Below, piece by piece: positions 55,062 through 64,000 of a stretch of DNA of 64,000 nucleotides (position 1 is the first letter of the stretch; each line of letters begins with the position of its first letter). Source of the stretch: Dolomedes plantarius (lineage: Eukaryota; Arthropoda; Arachnida; Araneae; Dolomedidae); assembly GCA_907164885.2 (NCBI GenBank), contig OU015491.1, positions 114,155,580-114,219,579 on the forward strand, given 5' to 3'. Below the pieces are notes generated by a model that made no database searches, was not told where the DNA came from, and was given only the letters and a program-made list of their open reading frames with translations. The translations under genes were made by a program, and so were the position numbers.

Positions 55062-55420
55062 CATTCCACTCTTTGAAAGAACATTTGTTTCATTACGGGA
55101 AATAATACCGAAACGGGAATGATCCTTGCCCTATTCAAAACTGTGCGTGATAAATGCTTTATCACTAGGTGCTTAGAAAAAAAAGGTGATTTCCATAATT
55201 TTTATACATTATTTCCATGTAATGTGTGATTTGACATGCGCGTGTAAGTAGCGAGGAAGAAAATAAAATACTTTATTTCTCAAAGCTTGATTTCGAATTC
55301 ATTATCATACAATTTCGTAGGAAAAAAAAACTTTGGGAGCTTAAAAAAATATTGGCCGTTTCTCAAAATAAACTGACTTTTTAACTTACACTTATACAGG
55401 AAAGCATTGTTACTGGATAT
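55062..55420 (+). repeat. Duplicated segment, copy 2 (right of mariner)
   Basis: Direct copy of 53057-53420, diverged by substitutions and small indels. Confidence 0.9.
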
Positions 55421-55464
55421 AGCGTGCCCTTCATAGGTCTCAAAGTTAAATGACGAGCAGTTAC

Positions 55465-55548
55465 ATAGTTTGATAGCTCAGTGGCAAGAATACCAGCTTG
55501 AAGTACGGAAATCGGTTAGATTGATTCTAGATTTAGCTATGCAGATGA
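55465..55548 (+). pseudogene. tRNA-like relic (tRNA pseudogene or SINE head)
   Basis: TAGCTCAGTGGCAAGAA at about 55474 is close to the universal tRNA D-arm/A-box (TAGCTCAGTGGTAGAGC). GGTTAGATTGATTC at about 55514 stands where the T-arm/B-box (GGTTCGATTCC) would be, at roughly tRNA spacing. A TTGAAGT string occupies the anticodon-loop position, but the stems do not pair well, so it is not a functional tRNA. It differs from the SINE family at 9.4, 25.7 and 56.1 kb. Confidence 0.55.
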
Positions 55549-55724
55549 TTCAAGTGAAGAAAAATTGCAAGAATGTATTTAGTGTCTATAGTACGCAAGT
55601 TAAAATTTTAAAATCAACTGCACCACTTTAAACTAAATGTTTAATTGGAAGATTATTTCAGTTGACTTAACCTTGAAGTTATATCTAGCCGGCACATGTA
55701 TCGCATTAAAAACTGTTTTTTATT

Positions 55725-55890
55725 TTTTTACGTAGGATTACGTTCCTCCATAACGGTCCTCCGGAAAGCAAAATTTCAGATGTCCTACATCGCGAGTTAT
55801 AATTTTGGCAGCTCGCCAAACCCAGTTTGTTTCGCTTGGGCAAGCAGTAAACAGTTAAACAGAAAAGTACCAAAATGTGTCAAAATTTTG
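55725..55890 (+). repeat. Dispersed repeat, copy 2, tailed by a microsatellite
   Basis: Reverse complement of 105-290. It begins near ACGTAGGATTACGTTCCTCC and ends in GTGTCAAAATTTTGACAC, a perfect 18-bp palindrome, which runs into (AC)n-(AT)n. The open frames here are by-products of the repeat. Confidence 0.85.

Positions 55891-55966
<76 letters not shown>
55891..55966. repeat. (AC)n-(AT)n compound microsatellite
   Basis: About 18 bp of AC followed by about 56 bp of AT. Confidence 0.95.
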
Positions 55967-55968
<2 letters not shown>

Positions 55969-56064
55969 TCAAAAGAGGTAAGCAACGATAAGTAATACTA
56001 CGTTAATAACCAGCGGTTGTTTCGTTATAAGAGACTACCTGATATTTTTATTTTTATTTTTTTC

Positions 56065-56278
56065 TAGCGGAGGCCCTTGTCGTAGACATCCACCTATAAT
56101 TTACTGCAGTTAGAAGGCCATTTTATTATAGGGGCAACATATAGGCGGACCAGCATTACCCCCTATGAAGGGACGACACACACGGAGGTATTTTAGTGGC
56201 GAGACGCCGGGTTACGATCCGAGGACCCTCAGCACTTAAATTCACAGCACTTGTACCACAGGGCCACCACAAGCCCGC
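56065..56278 (-). mobile_element. tRNA-derived SINE, copy C
   Basis: On the minus strand it reads GGGCTTGTGGTGGCCCTGTG, TGGTACAAGTGC, CTCGGATCGTAACCCGG, GGGGGTAATGCTGGTCCGCC and CCCCTATAATAAAATGG, aligning with copies A and B from head to the GACAAG-GCCTCCGC 3' segment. The A- and B-boxes carry substitutions. No clear target duplication is found, so it is older than copy B. Confidence 0.87.
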
Positions 56279-56536
56279 ATTATTAACTAAAATATTTTCT
56301 CCATAAATCAGAAAAGTATATTTTTGAATCCAAGAGTTCAGAACGCATAGATTGAAAAAGAAAATCATATTTCCTAACAACGATATGAAATTTTATGACG
56401 CAATGCACGAAACTTGCCCTATTAGGAATAATATCATTCCAGCCCAATATCATAAATATAATATCTGCGACTGATATAAACAATTAATATTGTTAGATTT
56501 AAATAGTTGATAGAAATTAAATTAATCTCTCTTTAG

Positions 56537-56911
56537 ATTTGTTATGAAGCTCCTTTAAATCCCAAGACAAACAGGGAAAAAATTACTCAGATCGTGTTTG
56601 AAATCTTCAACATTCCTGCCATGTATGTGACAATCCAAGCTTTCCTATCCCTTTATGCATCTGGTAGAACCACAAATATTGCGCTTAATTCTGGAGATGA
56701 TGTTTCTCATACTGTACCCATGTATGAAGGATGTGCATTACCTCATGCCATCCTTCGACTTGATCTTGCTGGTAGAGATTTGACAGATTATCTCATGAAA
56801 ATTCTGACTGAAAGAGGTTACTCCTTTACAACTACAGAACATAATCAAGTCCGGGTCACGACTTGTGGCCGGTTTAACTTATCCAGGCGTTCAGAAATAG
56901 CAATAAAATAA
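56537..56911 (+). pseudogene. Actin pseudogene fragment
   Basis: From about 56546 to 56837 the frame aligns without gaps to actin residues of roughly 107-203: [79 protein letters not shown]. It then leaves actin homology at TTT and reads on to a stop at 56909-56911. The nucleotide-binding loop, normally DSGDGV, reads NSGDDV here, and several otherwise invariant residues differ. The fragment lacks both ends of the ~376-residue protein. A stop (TAG, 56534-56536) closes the frame upstream in a CTCTCTTTAG context, so an intron-acceptor-bounded exon of a dead gene copy is possible, as is a truncated retrocopy. Confidence 0.9.
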
Positions 56912-58831
56912 CTATAGAGATAAACTTGATAAAAACATTATTAGTTTACTATAGCCAAACCTTAAAACTACTACTGCGGTTACGCAATAAATAAATGACT
57001 ATAATCAGTAAACAATATATATGAACGAATCACCCAACGTTAAAAGGCAGGAACATAGGCAAGTCCTATTCCCTGCAGCTCTCTTCTTGCGGGATGCTCC
57101 TCTTTATGTTCTAGAAATGCACACGTGCCGTGGGCGTGTCTAGTGTTCAAATTTGCACATTGCACTAAAATATACATTTCTGCATAAGTATCGGTACAAT
57201 TATTTCCACCAATGCCTCAACATTGAACTTTGCTCACAACAATCAGATATTTATAAATTTATATTTATAGATATCGAATTTTCAAAACATACAAATAGGT
57301 ATGAAATTTCATAGAACTAACTTTACATTTCTTTAGAATTTCTATTCGCAGAATATGTGATCTGACTGAGTCCATACATATTTTTCTTAAAGCTTAAACA
57401 CTGGACCTTTACTTCCCTGAACATTACTCTTATACGATTTGTACGTGACAGAGAGAAACCCTAAATTCTGTTATATTATATTTATCCCACCCTAAGATGC
57501 ATTTTTATAAGGCAGGAAGAAGTGTAGAAGAAGAATGCTTGTGCTATTTTGAAAGCCAACTCTCTGAATCTTAGATGAGGCAGATGTACTTCTTTTATCA
57601 TTATTTTTGCTTTCAATATCATTCGTAAAAGAAAATGTGAACTCTCCAAAACAATTCTCTCGAGTATTAATATTTCTTTCTCGTCGCAATTATTCATAGA
57701 GTTTTTTTACGTCTTTTTTTATTTTATTTTTCCTTAGATCATAGCATCCAGTATCTGAATCCATTTGTAAATTCAAAGCTTCTTTGTATGAAGAGCTTTA
57801 TTCAATTATCTTTTTCTTAGATCTTATATGTTACTAGTAAGAAGTTCCTTACGTAAAATGATATACTTTTCGTTTCTATGTCATTCGGTGAAGTTTCCCT
57901 ATTTTACTTTTTTTAAAGCATTCTCAGAGTTATTATTGAATAGACACAGATGCACATTATAGTTATGTATAATTAAGCTTAAGACATTATCCTTAAACAC
58001 AATTATACTATGCACATTTATATTTACGTAACGATTTACATATTCACTGTTACATTTATAGAATGCTCGAAAGGAATTTGAAAGAGTGACTCCAATTCTT
58101 AAAGTGTTACTTTTACAATAACACGTCTGTTCTTTTATAAATACGATGGGAATTGAAGATTGCTCATAAAACTGTGCTATCATTAAAAAACTAGTTCTAA
58201 CAATTTTGCTAACAATTTAAGTTATTACAGGTATCAGAAAATTAAGGGAAAAAATAGTGAAAAGGTATTTTCATAATTTTTTTAATTGCAAATAACATGA
58301 ATGATCTGAATGTATTGTAAAGCTAATGAGATGTTTATACTGAAAAGAGAAACTTTGACACGATGTTTGTCTTTTTAAAGCCCACATATATATTTAAGTA
58401 TCCTAAATTATAATTTTATCTTTAACAAATATTTTTCGGGTTTATATTCATTTATATGCCCAAAAGAAATGAGAAGCATTGCGATAAAATCTTAAACTGC
58501 ATCTTATATCACAAATTCTGACCTGTACATTATGGATAAGCGTCATATCGTAAAAAAATTTTATGAATAAATTAAATATTTTTTTGTCAATTTTATCATT
58601 TTTTCCTTGCCATTCGTTTGTTGAAACTTAGTATGGCATAGGTCGATGGGAAACTGTATTTAAATTTGTTTTAATTAGACAAAATATAAGAATAAATCCA
58701 CTAATACGGTATGCAAAATACAGATAATAAGTCTTGCAAATATTTTGTGATAAGGTGAAATTAAAATCTATCCTAAACAATTCATGTACCATTTTGTGCA
58801 TTTAATAAAATTTACACATATGCCTCTTTAA
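56912..58831. other. Unremarkable AT-rich DNA
   Basis: Short open frames at 57482-57697 and 57899-58183 (minus) show no recognised domain. Confidence 0.45.
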
Positions 58832-59552
58832 GGGGATAGTAGACTTTCAAATTATCAAAAATCGAACAAAAATTGGAATTTTTTTGGGGGTTATTAATAT
58901 TTTTTAAATATGTAAATAATGGTATAAAATGCATTTAAAATATGTAATGAAAAGTAAAATGAAAACCTGGGGGCTTTTGAAAAGTAAATATTTAAAGTTA
59001 TGTGAAAAAAAATATCTTTTAAATGCCTTTTTATCACAATGAGTCATTTTCGGATTTGCAAGTCTTTGAAATGCTCCTTGCGTCATAATTTTTGACGAAA
59101 TTTTATAAAATTTATAATAAAGACTCCTCTTGCACATTAAAATAAATTTATGTATCTATTTCAGGTTTCGACATCATTAAGATTATAAAAGTTTAACTAA
59201 AGTGTAGAAAAGAACAAAAATTTCACGGAAATGCAGAGTACAAGCATAAAAATATTTCCTAAAAATTAACTATTGAACGAAAGTACAAAATAATATATAA
59301 CTCTGTTCAAAATGTATTTATAAGCAATATAAATGCAAAATAAAAGGGGGAAGTTAAAAATTGGATTGCAAGCAGCATTTTAAAAACATAATAAACATTT
59401 CACTTTTTTAAATATGAAAAATAATTTTTTAAATATTTATAAAATTTTATAAGGTGTTTGATATAGTTATACTTTAATGAGTATATGTGCAAAATTTCAT
59501 ATATATAAGTAGCACAATTTTCAAAAAATGCTTTGCAATGTCCAGCATCCTC
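58832..59552 (-). mobile_element. TTAA-flanked non-autonomous DNA transposon (MITE), copy 2
   Basis: Inverse copy of 35344-36037. The ends read GGGGATAGTAGACTTTCAAA and, inverted, GAGGATGCTGGACATTGCAA. Perfect TTAA stands on both sides (58828-58831 and 59553-59556), which fixes the element ends and the target. No ORF of its own. Confidence 0.88.
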
Positions 59553-59556
59553 TTAA

Positions 59557-60466
59557 ATAATATCCATAAAATAAAAATAATATTGGATGGATAAATTCCC
59601 GACACATTGCCTAATTTAGAATAAAACTGAACACAATTCTTCTTTACCAATTAATTTGAATTTTCGAAGTGTTTTAAAACTCTTAATTCAATGTTATTAT
59701 TTACACACATTGTTAGGATTTCCATAGTGTAAACACTCGTACCACAATGAGAACCGCTGAAACCGAATACCTTAACAACGTGGATCTAATTTAAACGCAG
59801 TTTTTTGATCTACTCATAAAACTTGGCGAATGGGAGAAATAAACGGAACATTTGCCTGAGAATTTCCGCGAAAACGTTTGCTTTTTCGCTGCATTTATAG
59901 TCTCCTTTTGTTACGTGTTGAAGAAGATTTGTTACCTGCTTTTGAAATATACCCAGAGTATGCGTGAATTTGACTCTCAACTCACGTAGGTGGAAGACTT
60001 TCCTTACGCTCCCTCTTTTGACATGCCCGTATTATGACCGGAACGATATTCGAAGAAGTTCCGGGGTTTTCTACCGAAAAATAAGAAGTGACTTTTTTTT
60101 ATTTATTTGCTCATTCTTTTCAGCAATACCAACACACTTTGTACTTCTATTTGCTTGTTTTTATTATTGCAATTATTTTATCAGAATGCTCTTTACAATA
60201 CTTCTATACAATACTTTTTGAATTTTATCTTTTAGGGAAAAAATTGAAAAAATCTCTTTCGTCGGTGCTTACTATTCAATGGCTATTTTCGAACTCAAAA
60301 TATAATATAGAGAGCTACAAGTTTGTAACTGAGTATTTTTTGGTTATTGTAAAAAAAATAACTATCGAAAAAAAGTACAAAATACTAAGTTCTCAAGCGA
60401 TGATAGTCATTAAATAATTTTTATAATAATTATGTTAACAGTCAGACTATTTATTTCCAGAGTCTG

Positions 60467-60469
<3 letters not shown>
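59557..60469. other. AT-rich DNA, overlapping open frames without recognised domains
   Basis: Frames at 59964-60221 and 60088-60417 overlap out of register and are rich in hydrophobic residues from T-rich codons; no family recognised. Confidence 0.4.

Positions 60470-60522
<53 letters not shown>
60470..60522. repeat. (AT)n microsatellite
   Basis: Alternating AT. Confidence 0.95.
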
Positions 60523-60525
<3 letters not shown>

Positions 60526-60760
60526 AAATGAAGGTTGAGTAAAATTTAAATACTTGCATTGTAAGGACAAAGCCAAACCTTTTCCAATATTAAATAAAAC
60601 ATAAAATTTAAACTGAAATTCAAAACATGAAAGTAAACGACATTAAGGGAGCCATAAACAAAAGGTTGAATAATAATATTCCTTCATCTACAAAGGCTAC
60701 GTTATCATTAAAGGGATGATTGTATCATATAGTTGTGATTATCAAAATATACATATCTTG

Positions 60761-60801
60761 GCAATTAACGCCAATTAACGGAAATTAACGGAAATTAACG
60801 G
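60761..60801. repeat. Four-copy 10-bp minisatellite
   Basis: CAATTAACGC, CAATTAACGG, AAATTAACGG, AAATTAACGG in direct succession. Confidence 0.9.
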
Positions 60802-61929
60802 TAAGAAAAGAAAATTCACTTTATACATCTCATACTGTCTGTTCTAAAAGAATTATTCTAACGGACTAATTTAAGTTTCGGTCGGGCGCAACCGATCTTA
60901 TAGGCAAAGGTCTCACATTCTTTCCCCTCTCTTCCTTCCTAGACGACAGAGCTACTAGCGCCATAGTGTAGCTGTTGCTTATTTAACGATGTTTCATTCC
61001 GTCAATTTACTCAATCTTTTGTAGTGAGTACACAGACCAAATTGATCTGCCAGGCACATTGCGTTTGATCTCGTAAAATTTTTTAAGGTAATTATTTTTT
61101 AAATATATTCATTAAAATAAATTTTTTAATTCATTTCATAACTTAATACTGTAAAGGTATGTCAATATTTATAAGATTACGTCTTCTAGGCCTGAAAATC
61201 TTAAACAGCTGAAAAATTTTAAAATATGGAAAAAATGTCATAATAATGCTTTTGTGAATAAAATATCATTGTTTTCGAAAAAATATATATACGTTTTATT
61301 TGTTTACAAAACACTTTAAAATATTGATTGTGGATTATTTAAGAAAAATCAAGAGGTTTTTATAGTTACAAAAAGCTTATTTATAGAAAGTGTTTATTGG
61401 ACCCGCTTATGTGACTTAAACATTGTGACTTAAACTGACCAAAAGTTAAATCTAGTGATTGAAAAAAAAAGCTTTATGGTGGCATCAATCAAACATTACA
61501 ACAACCAAAGAAACTGCATGAATATTTGGTTTTCGTTTAAAATTTACTTTCTTTGGAGGACTTTCAATTCTGTCTGGAAAAATTTACATTTTTTTGTTTA
61601 AATTTGTCATATCTTTTATATTATTATGTGATACATAAAACTATTTTTAGAGGAATCAGTATAAAAATAATGCAATATTAATAGAAGTCTGACTGTATAT
61701 TTAGTTATGTAGTACCATTAATCCTACTTATTTGGCATTCGTTTTAAAAAATCACTGTTTTGTATCTTGACTTACAACTATCTGATAATATTTAGAATGA
61801 AGATGAGAACTGTTTTAAATAATGTCAAAAATGTATGCCTCGGTGTACCCAGGAAATAAATTGTGGGTTTGTTGTGTCTCAATAATAAAACCTCTATGGA
61901 ATTAGAGAGAGTATTAAATAAAAACACAT
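60802..61929. other. Mixed DNA, no gene recognised
   Basis: 60,870-61,070 is less AT-rich than its surroundings; nothing recognised. Confidence 0.4.
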
Positions 61930-62655
61930 AAATTCCTAACTATGTAAGTATTATTGGTACATTCAGAATTCCACTATACGTGATATCGGTATTAGTGTTT
62001 TTTGGTAACATACACAGTTTTACTTTAATAAATTTTGAAAATAAAAATTACGCCATGTCGTTTGAGTACCTGATTTAAAACTTCAAGCAGTAGTTTGAAA
62101 TCCCTAACCACGTGAGTATCATTGGTATATTTGGAATTTCATGATTCATGATAAGTGAATCATTTTTTTTTTTTGTAAGACACACAGTATTACATTAATA
62201 AAATTTGAAAAGAAAAATTACGTCCATTCGTTGGAGTACCTTATTTAAAACTTCAAGTCATAGGTTGAAATCCCTAACCACGTGAGTATCATTGGTATAT
62301 TTGGAATTTCATAATTCGAGATAAGTGAATCATTTCTTTTTTTTTCTTTTTTTTTTGTAACATACACAGGTTTATATTGATAAAATTTTAAAATAAAAAT
62401 TACGTCCTGTTGTTTGAGTATCTTATTTGAAACTTCAAGTCGTAGTGTGAAATTCCTCTCTACGTGTGTATCTGTGGTATATATGGAATTTCATGATTCA
62501 TGATAAGTGAATCATTTCTTTCTTTTTTTTTGTTGCTGTTGTTGTTGTTTTGTGGCATACACAGTTTTACTTTAATTAGTTTTGTAAGAGAAAAATCAAG
62601 TCCTGTCATTTAAATAACTTATTTAAAAAGTTCAATTCATAGTTTGAAAGATGAA
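61930..62655 (+). repeat. Tandem array of ~180-bp units (about four)
   Basis: The landmark AAATCCCTAACCACGTGAGTAT (with variants) recurs near 61930, 62098, 62278 and 62450. Each unit continues with TTTGGAATTTCATGATTC, a T run, ACACAG, AAAATTACGTCC and TTATTTAAAACTTCAAG. The T runs vary in length and carry C and G interruptions. The middle two units are the most alike. Confidence 0.9.
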
Positions 62656-64000
62656 AAATATCGTTTTTGGATTCAATGATATGTTTCGATATCAAGGAAG
62701 ACAAGAAAAAAATCTTTTATATTTCTAAATTAAAATTAGCATATTAATTAAAATTATTAAATTAATAAAAAACAGAAAAATTAAAGATCTAAAATCAGCT
62801 GGATTTGGAATTTCCATATAAAAGTTTATTTTCACATAACATATGAAATATCGGAATGTCACAAAATACATTTTTGAGTTAAAGTAAAATCAAAATAAAT
62901 TGAAATACATGAAAAATCTACAACTTTTTTAGAAATTGAATTCGAAAGTATTTTGCACTTTAAACGAAACTTTAAATTCGAATTTTTTTCTCAGTCGACT
63001 GCTAGGGCATATAAACCTTGCATATCTGAATTACTGTTCTCAGAAGGTAATAAATAAATAGTTATTAATCTATAAATTTCCTGCTTGCTTAAATTACTGC
63101 AATAAACATACAGGCTCAGTGGTATACATTTATGGGCATTGCCCATGTTCCTGATGGGGTATGTATTTTCTGAAAATTTATAAAGATTATGTTTCATATC
63201 CACGACAATAATGATACAGCCATTCGTTTCCTGATACAGTACTTTTGATATTATACTTTTCCATTAAAGTTAAACTATTTCGTCCATTTCTCAATATTTA
63301 TCCTAATCTAATATAATAATTCTAATATAATAATTCGCTACAATATAATATAGTTATAGTTTTGTCAAGCCGCCTAGAAGTAGACAGGAATTTCTTGAAA
63401 AGTAGTTATAATAGTATGAATATATCATTCGCCTTTTCCGTGATACGAGAAACATTGTACCTGCTTTTCATGTGTATGGTACTATTTCAGACACATCTAC
63501 TTGGGAATCACGTTCCGGCCATCTTTTTTCCTTTTTCCATTTGACATTTGTGGTTATCCCGGTAAAGAACATTGCCCCATACGGAATTGTTCATAAAAAT
63601 ATTTAATGAAGTATTCTCGGAGAAATATGCGCCTCCAAAAGCTTACCCGGTTAAATGTTGAATGCGGAATGCTAATGTTTAGGGGTTAAATTGCACTATT
63701 TTTTTTTTAGAAAAAAATAGAAGTATAATGAAATTAGTGTTTTTCTGTTAATGAAATTTCATAATTTCCTCGGTAACGAAAATTTTACGTACATGAGCAC
63801 TTCGAAGAGAAAGGCTGCAAGAAAATTTTATACTTTGTTTAGCACACTTTTAAGACTTACGTTAGACAATTTATTTTTGGATAGCAACGTTTAATAAAGA
63901 AGCACTCAAAAAGGGAATAATATGAATTGCATATTTACCATAATTGATAAAAGAATGAGAAATTTACAAAAATTATAAGTCAAGAAAACGATAAATTTTA
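62656..64000. other. Unremarkable AT-rich DNA
   Basis: A 60-codon hydrophobic frame at 63362-63544 and a 70-codon minus-strand frame at 62991-63203 have no recognised domain. Confidence 0.45.

Overview
The window looks like gene-poor, AT-rich nuclear DNA from an arthropod, most likely an araneoid spider. The evidence is the very long (AT)n microsatellites, the abundance of short-terminal-repeat Tc1/mariner transposons whose proteins resemble (from memory) those common in orb-weaver genomes, and a tRNA-derived SINE. There is no bacterial gene organisation and I find no convincing intact host gene. The only host-derived coding sequence recognised is a broken actin fragment at about 56.5 kb.

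Layout. 0-5 kb: a microsatellite joined to a dispersed repeat (the inverse copy is at 55.7 kb) and a ~240-bp tandem array. 5-10 kb: a small candidate inverted-terminal element, an unrecognised open stretch, a complete but gutted hAT element with an 8-bp target duplication (8224-9234), and a SINE with a 9-bp target duplication (9421-9694). 12-14 kb: a full-length but frameshifted Tc1 element inserted in a microsatellite. 16.5-17.6 kb: a tandem duplication whose second unit is split by a ~509-bp retroposon-like insertion. 21.8-23 kb: a reverse transcriptase remnant of probable Penelope type ending in a microsatellite. 25.6-26.4 kb: a second SINE with a 12-bp target duplication and an unrecognised ORF. 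30-36 kb: a ~155-bp tandem array, a long imperfect inverted repeat around a microsatellite, and a ~700-bp TTAA-flanked non-autonomous DNA transposon (second copy inverted at 58.8-59.6 kb). 37.6-43.4 kb: a dispersed repeat, two GC-rich islands, a 3' Tc1 fragment and a ~245-bp-arm palindrome. 46-51 kb: tandem duplications, one carrying an intact Tc1 element with an uninterrupted 345-codon transposase (the most likely active element here). 51-56 kb: a Tc1 fossil and a decayed mariner lying between two copies of a ~360-bp segment, a tRNA-like relic and a third SINE. 56.5 kb: the actin pseudogene. 61.9-62.7 kb: a ~180-bp tandem array.

No set of genes works together in a pathway. The biology is that of mobile DNA: at least four Tc1/mariner lineages of different ages, hAT, a TTAA-target MITE, tRNA-SINEs and a Penelope-like relic. 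Several element ends coincide with long (AT)n tracts, which suggests that element tails or insertion preferences help seed or target the microsatellites. Stretches not listed below are AT-rich DNA in which I see nothing.
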